Source: Adiantum capillus-veneris
Lineage: Eukaryota > Streptophyta > Polypodiopsida > Polypodiales > Pteridaceae
Assembly (NCBI GenBank): GCA_014529385.2
Contig: CM043948.1
Location: 74,918,791-74,982,790 of the forward strand
Direction of reading: 5' to 3'
Length of the DNA: 64,000 nucleotides
The translations under genes were made by a program, and so were the position numbers. The notes beneath the pieces were generated by a model. It ran no database searches. It was not told the DNA's origin and was given only the letters and a program-made list of their open reading frames with translations. This document shows positions 11,213-21,822 of this stretch, piece after piece (position 1 is the first letter of the stretch; each line of letters begins with the position of its first letter).

Positions 11213-13138
11213 TCATGTGTATGAGAGTAAGCCCAAAGCTTTTCGGAAAGCTTCAAACTTTTCTCGTGATGATGCCTTCGTAAATAGATCTGCGATGTTA
11301 TCCTGTGTAGGACAGTAAGTTAGTGTGATCTCCCCTGCATGTAGCCTTTCCCTGACATAGTGGTAGTGAACCTCTATGTGCTTTGTTCTTGCATGAAATA
11401 CTGGATTCCTTGCAACTGCCATAGCACTCTGACTGTCAGTGAAAATGGTAGTGGGTGCTTGTTGACACTCACAAAGATCTGCCAATAACCTGCGTATCCA
11501 TACATAATCAACTGTTGCCGTGAAAACTGCCCTGTACTCAGCTTCACAAGTTGATGTAGCCACTGTGGGTTGCTTCTTGCTTAGCCAAGATATACATGCA
11601 TTTCCCAAGAAAAACCAATTGCCACTTGTGGAATGTCGTGTGTCAAAATCACCAGCCCAATCTGAATCGCTGTAACCAAGAAGCTGCATAGAACTGTGCT
11701 TTCCATACATATCCCCCCTTGGAAAGAACATGGCAAGATTAGGGGTACCTGAAAGGTAACGAAGTATACGCTTCACAACCTGCCAATGATGCATACCTGG
11801 GCTGTGCATAAATCTGCCAAGAAGCTGCATAGAACTGTGCTTTCCATACATATCCCCCCTTGGAAAGAACATGGCAAGATTAGGGGTACCTGAAAGGTAA
11901 CGAAGTATACACTTCACAACCTGCCAATGATGCATACCTGGGCTGTGCATAAATCTGCTTGCTTGTGAAACCCCAAATTGAATGTCTGGACGAGTGTTGC
12001 CTGCCAAATATATCAAGCAACCAACCGCTGCTGCATAAGTATGTACATCAAAAGGTTCTCCAGCATCATGCATGCTCAACTTTGATCCAGTTTCTACGGG
12101 TGTAGAGATTGGCTTACAATTTTGCATACCAAACTTGTCCAAAATTTTATACAAATATTTTGCCTGCAACATGTATATGCCATCCTCTGATTGCACAAAC
12201 TGAATACCCAAGTAATAATGTAGAAAACCAAGATCAGACATCTCAAAGGTTTTTCTCAAAGCATCTTTAAACGCTTCAATTTCATCTGCAGTATTGCTTG
12301 TAAGAAGCATATCATCCACATAAAGTGTTAGCATAATGAGAACTCCATCTCTCTTTTTGACATACAAAGTACTTTCTGTTGGACTATTCTGAAATCCCTG
12401 GCCAATCAAATAAGTATGTATCTTCTCATACCATGCTCTTGGAGCCTGTTTGAGACCATACAAAGCTTTACGCAATCTACATACCTTTTGCTCTTGACCT
12501 TTTATAACAAAACCACTTGGTTGACTTACATAAACTTCTTCCTGCAAATCACCATTCAAAAAAGCAGTTTTGATATCCAACTGATGCACTTTCCAACCAT
12601 GATGAGCAGCAATTGCAACTAGTGATCTAACTGTGGACGCACGAGAAGTAGGAGCAAAGGTTTCATCATAGTCTATGCCTTTCTGTTGCGCATAGCTTTT
12701 TGCCACAAGCCTTGCTTTGTACCTGTCAACAGTACCATCTTGTTTCATTTTTACCTTAAAAACCCACTTTGTACCAATAGGTTTTTTTCCTGTAGGCAAG
12801 TCCACTAGATCCCATGTATGATTCTTATGAATAGAATCAACTTCTTGCTGCATAGCATCTTTCCACTGAACACACTCTAAAGCTTGTTCAAATGAATCAG
12901 GCTCATCTACATCACAAAGAGTGCTAAAGCAACCCAAATCTACTTGCTCTCTACCAAAAGTAGTACCAGCACGTGTTTTTCGTGGCAACGGTGCATCCAA
13001 CTTGCTATCCTGCAAAGTTTTTTGCACCCATTTAGGCAAGGTTTTTTCTTCCCTGAGAACTTCTTGCTCGTCACGCACAATTTCCTCTATATCATGAGGT
13101 GTCACATGCTGATCAAAAGATTGATCAAGATTATCAAC
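11213..13138 (-). pseudogene. Copia reverse transcriptase-RNase H segment
   Basis: The C-terminal part of the nested Copia polyprotein, open for about 640 codons after a TAG at 13139-13141. It would copy element RNA into cDNA inside the particle. RT landmarks are FLNGDLQEEVYV, LYGLKQAPRAWY and the catalytic YVDDML. RNase H landmarks are DSDWAGD, CEAEYRA and DSQSAMAVARNP, with HARTKHIEV near the end. A 141-bp in-frame direct duplication (11676-11957) repeats 47 residues between the RT thumb and RNase H, which probably damages folding. The frame continues that of the upstream integrase. Confidence 0.95.
11676..11957. repeat. In-frame 141-bp tandem duplication in Copia RT-RNase H
   Basis: Units 11676-11816 and 11817-11957 appear to differ at a single base. 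The duplication adds 47 codons and keeps the frame open. Confidence 0.92.
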
Positions 13139-13924
13139 CTATTGTGATTCTTGATTCTCCACAAAAGAAGGAAGCAAACCTTCAAATACATCATGTGTCT
13201 GCATATGAGGTACATCAAAAGCAACCATAGGTTGAGAAGTAGTTTCTGCAAAAATTACATCACGACTTTCAAAAATCTTGTTTGTAGCAGGATTGTAAAG
13301 TCTATAACCTTTACTTACACTACTGTACCCCAGAAATATACATTTGATTGCCTTATCATCAAGCTTCCCACGTAACTGCTGAGGGATGTGAGCATAAGCA
13401 AGACAACCAAAAACACGAAGATAACTGACTGAAGATTTTGTGTCATACCAAGCTTCATATGGAGTAATGGTCTTCAAGGCACGAGTAGGACACCTGTTCA
13501 AAACATGTGCTGCACAAGCAACTGCCTCCATCCATAGCTTATGAGGCAAACTCTTAGCCTTGAGCATACATCTAGCCGTCTCCATTAAAGACCTGTTCTT
13601 CCTTTCTGCAATACCATTCTGTTGTGGTGTGTATGGCATAGTGCATTGGTGTTTAATGCCTTTCTTTTCCAAAAAATCCTTAAATGCACCTGACATGTAT
13701 TCACCTCCTCGATCGGTACGAAGAGTCTGTACTTTGCAACCTGTTTCATTTTCAACCATGGCGATATAATGTTGAAAAACTGCAAACACGTCTGACTTTG
13801 CTTTGAGTGGATACACCCAACAAAACCTGGAAAAGTCATCAATGAAGGTCACAAAATAAAGGCTGTTTCCCAAAGATGGCGTCCTCATAGGACCACATAC
13901 ATCACTGTGTGCAAGCTGCAACTT
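13139..13924 (-). pseudogene. Copia integrase core segment
   Basis: The catalytic core of the nested Copia integrase, between an in-frame TGA (13925-13927) and TAG (13139-13141). The DDE residues are visible as HSDVCGPM, TDRGGEYMSG and QNGIAERKNRS. The zinc-binding HHCC part lies just upstream of the TGA in the preceding segment (HARFGHV, CEGCVLGK). The frame is continuous with both neighbours, so the two stops are point lesions in one polyprotein. The enzyme inserts element cDNA into the genome. Confidence 0.94.
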
Positions 13925-15505
13925 TCATGTCCCTCTAACTGAACCATCCTGCGAAAATGCAAATCTGTGCATCTTTCCAAGAACGCAACCTTCACATACA
14001 TGTCTTGGTGGCATCTCCAATAAAGACAAATCATGCACCACATAACTAACATGCCCAAATCTAGCATGCCACAACTCAGCTTCCTGCATGGCCTGAGTCT
14101 TTGTTTCTGCAATACATACCTGAATCTGCTTTTCATGACGATCTAGCACAAATAGTCCATTTTCCAGCGTACCTGTAGTGATAAGAGAATAACCATTCTC
14201 TCGATCTCGTACAACACATTTGTCATCCTCAAAAATGACCCGAAGACCATTTTTTGCAAGAGAGGATACAGACAACAAATTCTTCTTCATCCCTGGAACA
14301 TATAAGACATCTGGCAAGCATAAATCTGAACCATCTGAAATGGTAATCAAAATCTTACCAACGCCTTTGATTGGATAAGAAGCATTATTTGCACATGTCA
14401 CCTTCTTTCTTGCTGGAGCTGCATCTAATGAACAAAACAAATCCTTCCTTGAAGTAATATGCCTGGATGCACCACTATCAAAGTACCAAATCATTTGTGT
14501 CTTGTCAACACTGTAAGCAGAAAAATCTGAACATACTACGAAAGCATAAGAATCCTGCACAAAGTTTACAGACTCTTCTTTAGCTGTAGAAGAATCACCA
14601 GAAGCTGAAACAACCAAACTTGACTCTTTCTTCTTTTCTTTAGCAATTCGCTTTTTACACTCACTAATGTAGTGACCAGGTTTCTTGCAGTAGTGACATT
14701 TACCTTTCTTCTTGGACTTGTCGGAATCACCTTTAGACTTCTCTGAAGACTGTCCTGCACCAGACTTGGAGTAATGAGCACTCTCTTTATCCTTGTTTTT
14801 GTTCTGTACAACAAGATCATGATCCATACCATCCACCTGTAAAGACTTGTTCTTACGTGATTGATCCTCTTGCAATAGCAAAGCCACTAACTCTTCAAAA
14901 TGAAGAGGCTCAGGATTAGCTCGCAAAGACAGAGTCAAAGAAGTCTGAAAAGTCAAATAAGATGGTGGTAGTGAATTGAGTGTTTTGGAAACCAAGTCCT
15001 TCTCTGGAATCACTTCATCAATGCTAAGCAATTGCTCTTTAAGATCCCTGATTTTTGTAAGATGCTCGACGATATCGTCACCTTCGTTCATCTGTATTTT
15101 GTCAAGTTGTTTCTTCAAAAACTCTATTCTGGCAGCGTTTCTTCCTCCAAACATAGCTTTCAGAGTGTTCCAAGCATCCTCAGAAGTTCTGCAAGATCTG
15201 ATATGTGGTGTGATTGTCCTCTTTATGGTTAAGGCAATCACAGCCATAGCTTGTGCATCTTTAGTATCCCATTTCTTTTGCTCTGGAGTGACTTGTGAGG
15301 GTCCTGCACCAACAGCTGCACCACGACCAGGCGTGGCAGGTGCAATGCTACCTGGACGAACTTCATCTCCAGATACATAATTCCACAATCCTTTACCAAC
15401 CAAAACATTTTTGGCCATAAAAGACCAAAGAGAATAGTTGGTACCATCCATTTTGTCTTCGAATGTAAACGCACCAAAAATCTCTTTCTCCATAGATTGA
15501 GCCAT
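13925..15505 (-). pseudogene. Copia gag-protease segment
   Basis: The N-terminal part of the nested Copia polyprotein. The preferred start is the ATG at 15505 (MAQSMEKEIF), although the frame opens slightly upstream. A UBN2-type capsid region is followed by a zinc knuckle (CHYCKKPGHYISEC) that packages RNA. Then comes the aspartic protease with an intact DSGAS active site, and the HHCC finger of integrase at the end. It terminates at TGA 13925-13927 in the linker between the HHCC finger and the integrase core. Readthrough could in principle extend it, but a nonsense mutation is the simpler view. Confidence 0.94.
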
Positions 15506-15882
15506 ACTGTGGATGCACACAAGAGAGCAAAAGAACCTCCAAGAGATTCACAAATCTCCTCTCCAATGCAAGCAAAACTCTACACAAAATCTCAGCACAA
15601 AGCTAAGACAAGCTGCTTCCCAAAAGAACTGTTTACCTGAAGAAAATCTATCGAAAAGCACACCCTCTTGATCTAAACGCCTCCGAAAAGTAACTTCTGC
15701 TACGTTGCTCAAAAAAACATTCTGAGGGCTCGAACGGCTTCGAAAGGGGGGTAAAACCCCAGGTCACCTAATCAGAATACTCCCGGAACGTTGAGGATGC
15801 TCCCACGAGCAAATTTTCCGAAAACTGCCTGAAAACTGCGATTGCGCGTGCGGACGCGAAAACGTAAGTAGAGGCTCTGGAA

Positions 15883-15903
15883 ATCACCTCGTTCTGATAC
15901 CAA
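15883..15903 (-). other. Primer binding site of nested Copia (tRNA-iMet)
   Basis: The minus strand reads TTGGTATCAGAACGAGG next to the 5' LTR. TGGTATCAGA is the usual complement of the 3' end of plant initiator tRNA-Met. Confidence 0.88.
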
Positions 15904-15904
15904 T

Positions 15905-16183
15905 TGTTGAAGATGATGAAACAGGAAACGGAAAGAAGACAACAACTCAGAGTAGGAAGAAGATGGAGAAGGAGAAGACACAGAGCTTGCGTACGAGATC
16001 TCTGTAGTCTCTCTCTCTGTATTAGAATAATAGTGTATATACAAACTCAGAGCTAAAAAGCTTATATGAAACCCTAAAAGATAAGGTGCCCTTTCACACC
16101 AGATGTCCAAGGGGAAAAACCCAGTGGGAGAAAAGTGCCCCTGGTGAAGCGCGTATACACACTAACACTACTACATGTCTACA
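15905..16183 (-). repeat. 5' LTR of nested Copia
   Basis: 279-bp LTR. On the minus strand a TGTATATAC core near 16034-16041 is a plausible TATA element for the element promoter. Confidence 0.94.
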
Positions 16184-16188
16184 TTTGT
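16184..16188. repeat. Target site duplication TTTGT, right copy
   Basis: Matches 10897-10901. Confidence 0.93.
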
Positions 16189-16443
16189 CATCAGAATTGG
16201 GTGATACTTGACATGCTGGGAGTCCTTGGCCTATGGAACATGGCTATGTGCTTGGATATGGATTTGGACATCAAAAAGTGAATTTTTTGGTGATTCAGAC
16301 TTTAGGTCACAAATTGGGTAGAAAGTCCATAACAGGTAGCAATTGATGTCCAAATGGGTTGAAAATTGGTATATGGGCCCATTGCACCATGGTATTGGCT
16401 CCCATGATGTCACTCTTTGCACAGAAGGTCTAAATTATGCTGG

Positions 16444-16467
16444 AGACATCCTATGCGTAGGATGTCT
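16444..16467. repeat. 24-bp palindrome, 3' array unit 2
   Basis: The AGACATCCTAYG half-site with its reverse complement and one substitution in the centre (TATGCGTA). Confidence 0.88.
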
Positions 16468-16737
16468 ATTTTATCAAAATGGCATGGGATTTGTTCTGTG
16501 GGTAGTCCTTGGCCTATGGAATATGGCTATGCTCTTGGATTTGGATTTGGACAAGGATTGATGCTTGTAAGAGCCTGTGTAGTGTTTTTGGGCTAAAAAA
16601 GTGTATCTTGAATGTGTTGGGGGTCAAAAATGATTATAATGGCTTCAAAGTTGGTATATGAGCTCTTGATGGTGATGTGATTGGATCTGGAATGGACAAA
16701 CATCCTCTGCATGCCAAAAATGTCAAATAGACATCCT

Positions 16738-16761
16738 AGACATCCTACGTGTAGGATGTCT
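16738..16761. repeat. 24-bp palindrome, 3' array unit 3
   Basis: Same dyad with a central GTG. An extra half-site (AGACATCCT) directly precedes it. Confidence 0.9.
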
Positions 16762-17052
16762 ACTTCACCAATTTTTGCTTCTGACCACACAGATTGGTTG
16801 GTGATGTGCTTGTGAATGTGTTGTGCAAGTTTCATGTGATTTGGACAAGATTTGGTAGGTCTATGGCCCATTATTGCCTCTATGCCCTAACTTTGCGTTT
16901 TTCATGTATATGAGGTCAAGTTTGGTCCAAATGTGATGAAACTTGGTGGATAGGCTGTAAAGGTCATTCAGAAAATGTATGTGATGAAAAATGTTGGGAT
17001 CTGTGCCCAAAATTTTTCAAAATGTTGGGATCTGTGCCCAAAATTGCCCTTG

Positions 17053-17076
17053 AGACATCCTACGCGTAGGATGTCT
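17053..17076. repeat. 24-bp palindrome, 3' array unit 4
   Basis: A perfect dyad with CTACGCGTAG at its centre. Pairing extends one further base on each side. Confidence 0.93.
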
Positions 17077-18853
17077 CGAGATGATTTTTTCATTGAATGT
17101 GCCACTAGTGCCTGCCCTTGGTCCCCCTGAGTCCCTTTTAAGCCTAATTTCAACAAAAAAGTCAAATGGATAGAAAGTAACTCCCTGTGTGGACTTTAGA
17201 GTCTCCGAGCCGTTTTCTAACTTTTGGAGTGCTTTTTGGCAATGAAATTTCTTGATGTTGGTTTCCATAGCTTCCCGATCCCTTGAGGATCCTTGCCGTA
17301 TGGTTTTTGTCGATTTTGGCTTCACCGGAGCTTCATTTGGCAATTTGTCGCTCTAGAAGCACCCATGGTTGCGTTTACATATCTTCGATGATTTGTGGTG
17401 GTCTACCACCATAGGACTTGGTTGTTGATAGTCTAGGAAAGCCGCTCGTGAAGTTTGGTGGCAAACGGGCATGCGGTTTGGCCGCGCGAGCTATTTGACA
17501 CTTTGTGTGTCTGATGCTGTTTCTGAAGTTTAGTGCCGCTTCGGGTCACTTTTTGGTCATGTGGGTCACATAAACTTGTCGAGCATGTCGAGATGCTCCT
17601 ACCCATGAATTTTGGTAGCATTTGGGCGCCTTTTCGCCGATTCCCCATTTGGTGGTCTCTTGCAGGATTTTAGGAATTAGGGTTTTTCCCGATGGTTTTC
17701 TACTGCCTTTGGACATCCAAAACTGGTCTCATATGCTAGGGTAAGTTGCCGATCAAGTTTCGTTGCTTTTGGGTTAGCCATTAGGTCGCCGCCTCTACTT
17801 GTAGGCTTCTACTGCCCGCTTTGTGTTTGAACCCTACGCTAGCTTTCGTAACAAAACGACAAACATGCGCGAAAAGCTCAAGGTGGTGAACCTACCTCTC
17901 ATGTCTGAAGCCCGTCGGGTAGTCGTGCGCGTCGTAGGAGCTTCTGGAAGGTCCGTTCGCTCTACGTGGCAGAAGCTCTCTCCAAAAGATCAATAGTGAA
18001 AATGAGCTAAAAATGAGGTGAAAATTTCTTATAATGGAGGTCCCCGAACCACTTTTCATGAAATTTGACATGTGCTCATAACTTCTTGCGAGATGCGGTT
18101 TAGGCTCAAAAATTTCTTGATTTGGACTTCATTTGCCCTGTTTACCAAAAATTTGGCATTTCGGTTAAAATCTGGCCAAAACACGCTTTCCGCTCCAGTG
18201 TCATAATTGCACCCCCTCTGTACCATAGGTTGTGCTATCGTCACTGATCATCCCCATATTTTTTGTTTTTCATTACGACCGTTTTTCACCTGCTTTTTGT
18301 ATTTTTGAAGTTTTTATGCCAAAATTTAGCAAAATTAAAAGAAAAATAGCAAATCGAACCCAAAAAATCCCCAAAAATCATAATAAATCAAAAACATCAC
18401 CGCAAAACATTATATACACTCGCATGTAATTTTTATGGCCGGATTTCTCCGTTTTACCAATATTTTGCCCGAAAAATGGCTATTTCTACTTATATACACA
18501 CACCTAGGGGCTTGGTTTGGCGTTTGGCCCCATATACCTATAGATACATGATGTATAAGGGCATATGTACTTGGTTAGTCCAGAAAATTTCGCAATCGAA
18601 CAACAACCCTTAAAATAGTCGAAAATCATGCCCTTTTTGCTCTTTCTGCTATTGGTTCCGCATTTGAGAATGCCTGCCCCCCTCCTAGCCGGAGTCCTCC
18701 CGGACGACAAGGTATCGCCTCGGAGTATGTGCTGTGCATAGGTTGAAAAATTTGTGCTAATGCTTGGCCGATTATTGTGGCCCTATTTTATGCATACTCG
18801 GTCAGTGCATGGAAAAATTAATGATGTGCAAGAGAAGGGTATAAGCAAGATGC

Positions 18854-19621
18854 TTATTGGCATCTGCCGTCGAGGTTTCCTGTTTTCTTGGCAAGTAATA
18901 GTTGTAACTCTACTGCTCTCTGTTTAATTGTCTTTTTTGCAAAAGGAAATCGCTTTGCCGCTACTGTTGATATAGCCGTAGTTGTTTCTATGGAGAGGGT
19001 TGGCTTGGCCGGAATGGCCTTGGACCGTATTTCTTTTGCCGGTTTTTGTAGGTGTTTTGCTGCTTCCCTGGTTGCCACTATTTTGTTGCGGAGTGGCATC
19101 CACATAAGTCGGTTGTCCTTTTTCAAATGCAGTTGTTTGTCTTCCGTTGTTGCTTGTACTGAAGGGAGTTCCTTTTGCTTTTGTTTTGGTATCCAAATGC
19201 GAGTAACATTTGGGTTATTGCTGAGCATTTTCTTTGGGATCCATATCTGTTTTATGTCCTTGGTTTTTGGTTGAACAATCGGCTTTGGTTGAATTCTTTC
19301 GTTGCATTGTTGTTTGTCTGCCATGTCATTTCTATCCTTCCGGATCCATACTTGTTTCCCTTCTTTTGGTAATCTAGATCTTTGCATTGCGGTCGGTGAC
19401 TTCGTATGTCTGTAGTTAGCATGGTTGGCTTTTACCTGTCTGTTGGCCGTGGGTATCATGTTGTTCTTTGGTGGCATTCTTGCTTTTGGCTCTTTTTCCA
19501 GTGATTGCATTGCTTGCAGATGATTATTCCGGTATTGCTGAGCAAAGGCTATCACCTGTTGTTCTTGTGCATACTGAATTTTGACTACATTCGTATCTGT
19601 ACATTGTACTCTTTTTGCCAA
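18854..19621 (-). pseudogene. Basic C-terminal tail of the Gypsy polyprotein with WIPK repeats
   Basis: A Lys/Gln/Ala-rich frame of about 255 codons that overlaps the end of the second protease-like domain in another frame. A frameshift near 19600 probably separates them. It contains four spaced copies of a short motif: QVWIRK, QIWIPK, RIWIPK and LMWMPL. It ends ...LLLAKKTGNLDGRCQ at a normal stop. I recognise no family. The basic composition suggests nucleic-acid binding, which is inference. Confidence 0.6.
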
Positions 19622-20091
19622 GGTTGTCCCAACATCATTGGGTGTTGTGTGCTTTCATCCTCCACCACATAGAATTTGTGTGGGTAAATATATTGATGTA
19701 CTTGTACATGCAATATAGTCCAGCCCAATGTTGTCAACGATTGTGATGTACTACTTTTCAGCACTTGAGGAGTAGGATGAAGTTGGCCTACGGATTTGAG
19801 TTGTTGGTATAATCCGTAAGAGATAAAATTTGCTTGAGCTCCAGAATCAAGCAATGCCGTCGATTCAACTTGATTGCTACCCAGTGTGACTGCAATTATT
19901 GGCTCCATTGTGTCTTTATCCAACTTTGTTAGTCGAATGGCATTGATTCGCAATGGTGCTCCACTTTGTTGTTGTTGTCGTAGAAGTCTTTGTTTTGCAA
20001 TGCATTCTTTTGCTTCTGCTTGAGCTTCTTCTCGTACTCTCTATTTTTCCTTCATTCGTTGTTTTCCTTGATGAACTTGTTGAAGCATATC
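19585..20091 (-). pseudogene. Second aspartic protease-like domain, C-terminal to integrase
   Basis: In the same frame as the integrase and after stops at 20092 and about 20042. A short basic/Gln linker leads into a retropepsin-like fold: LLDSGAQANFISYGL (catalytic Asp at codon 36 from 19953), a central beta-rich part, and a C-terminal MLGQPWQ flap-side motif. Retropepsins normally lie between gag and RT, and this element has one there too. Duplication, or capture of a DDI1/retropepsin-like gene, could explain the extra copy. The active-site triad here looks intact, while the upstream copy has Glu in place of Asp. Confidence 0.75.
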
Positions 20092-21573
20092 CTATGTGAG
20101 TGGTAGATGATATTTCTTCAGTCGACATCCACTAATCCAGTTCGGTATTTCTTCACCTGCTAATGTAGCAAGCTTGACAGCTCCACTTTGTGATAGATCA
20201 CTAATCACAAAGGGTCCTATCCCTCGCTTTTTAAGTTTCTTGGCATGTTGATTCAAAGTATAAACAAGTACATAATCACTTGTTTTGAACTCTTTAGTGC
20301 GCGCATGCTTGTCAAAAAACTCTTTTTGTCTTCTCTTTTTAGCATAGATTGAAGCTACAGCTCTCAAGCGGAGTTCATCTAGCTTTTCAAGATCATCTAT
20401 TCTTGAAGAGAGCTCATGCCCTGTCCATTCTAAGCGTTTCGCTACTCGTAGAGTTGGAATTAAAAACTCTATGGGTAGTATAGCATTTAGGCCAAACACC
20501 ATGTTGTACGGTGTTGTTCCTATCGATGTTTTGTAAGCTACCCTATATGCCCATAGTGTTGAGTGTAGCTGCTGATCCCAATCTGTTCTTGACTCTGACA
20601 CTATTTTAGTAAAAACCGTGCATAGTGTTTTATTTGTGGCCTCGGCTTGTCCATTTGCCTGTGGATGGTATGGAGCAAATTTCCTATGTATGACCATGAA
20701 TTCCTCTAGCAGATATTCAATGACTTCATTAAAAAAATGTGTCCCACGATCACTGACAATTTCTATTGGTAAATCGTATCGTACAAAAACATTCTCATAC
20801 AAAAATTGTGCAGTAGTTCGTGCATCTGCTTTTTGCGCTGGCTTGGCTTCCGCCCATTTTGTGAGATAGTCCATAGCCACAATGATATATTGGGTATAGG
20901 TGAGATATGCAGGGGGTGAGATAGGTCCCACAAAATCAATGCCCCATTTTGCAAATTCTCTTGCTCCCATCATTGGCCGTAGTGGCATCTCATCTCTCTT
21001 TATCGGCACCTTGGTGCGCTGGCATACATCACAACGCTTTACAAACTCTTCAACATCTATGTGCAATGTAGGCCACCCTATACCTCCGGCGGTTAAGACA
21101 AGTTTTGTCGTCTTATCGCCCAAAAAATGGCCTCCACTTAGTCCGCTATGTGCATGTTCTAGAATCAGCAGGTATTCGCTTTCACTTGCACCGATTCTAA
21201 GTTGATTGTCCTTTCCTCGCTTATAGAGTTGGTTCCCAATTATCTGAAAGTCACCAGCTTCCAGTTCTATAGCTTTTTTCCGTGCTCTTGTTATGTTCTC
21301 AGGAAACGTCCTGGTGGTTAAGAAATCAATGATATATTGACTCCATGCAGGTGCAATGTTTACCTGAAACAATGTCGCGTGATCCACTGGTGGTTTGGCA
21401 CTACATATAGTACAATTGGTAACATAAGAATGTGTGTCTGCATACATAGTTGGCCAATAAACCCCTAACTGTTTCAGTCTCTGGTGTGTTTTCACTGTTG
21501 AACAATGAAATGCACAATTCTGGACATGTGCTTCTTCAAGGTAGCACTCGAATTCTTCCGGATTTATACATAA
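20092..21573 (-). pseudogene. Gypsy integrase with two HHCC modules
   Basis: The frame runs from the TGA at 21574-21576 to the TAG at 20092. It first shows one complete zinc module (HVQNCAFH ... CTIC, about 21530-21403). About 80 residues later comes a second module (HAHSGLSGGH ... CDVC, residues 114-158 counted from 21495). The catalytic core follows with GIDFVGP, SDRGTHF and NGQAEATNK (the D, D and E residues). The C-terminal part has a basic chromatin- or DNA-binding-like segment (LKKRGIGPFVI). One module is usual, so the second is odd. The frame is continuous with RT upstream and with the second protease downstream. Confidence 0.9.
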
Positions 21574-21822
21574 TCATAGGATTTGGTCCGAGCCTAGATG
21601 ATACAGCCGTCCTACTATCAACTGGAAGTTTTTTGTTTGTCGAATTGCTTGTTGTTTGGATCTGTATTCCATATTATCAAACCTACTTTCAAAGGAAAGA
21701 ATGATAACAATTTCCTGAGACCATTTGGTTATCATTTCAATGTTGAAAAGATAAGCATCTGGTATGTCATCATCTACTCCTTCAGGAGCTTCCCCGTTGT
21801 GTATCCTTGAAAAATGATCCGC

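Larger units (their letters stand above)
10902..16183 (-). mobile_element. Ty1/Copia LTR retrotransposon nested in the Gypsy element
   Basis: A 5.28-kb element with LTRs of 264 and 279 bp starting TGTTGAAG and ending TCTACA. It is flanked by a perfect TTTGT duplication, with a tRNA-iMet PBS at the right and a purine tract at the left. Gag, protease, integrase, RT and RNase H lie in Copia order in one frame interrupted by two stops. The LTRs differ by only a handful of substitutions plus a 15-bp indel, so the insertion is young relative to its Gypsy host. Confidence 0.96.
16189..18853 (-). other. Gypsy 3' spacer with degenerate tandem repeats
   Basis: Non-coding in all frames. The left 900 bp are diverged repeats of about 300 bp, each headed by a 24-bp palindrome (16444, 16738 and 17053, with a fourth at 10874 across the Copia). 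The units share phrases such as GTCCTTGGCCTATGGAA and ATTTGGATTTGGAC. The rest (about 17100-18850) is unique, and I recognise nothing in it. It separates the integrase-side polyprotein from the coiled-coil ORF. Confidence 0.7.

Noticed and set aside
13925-13927. Programmed readthrough at the TGA in the nested Copia
   Set aside because: Only one copy is available and a second stop lies 786 bp further on, so ordinary decay is the simpler explanation.
20618-21205. Plus-strand frames across the Gypsy integrase
   Set aside because: Shadows of the minus-strand integrase, which has clear HHCC and DDE motifs.
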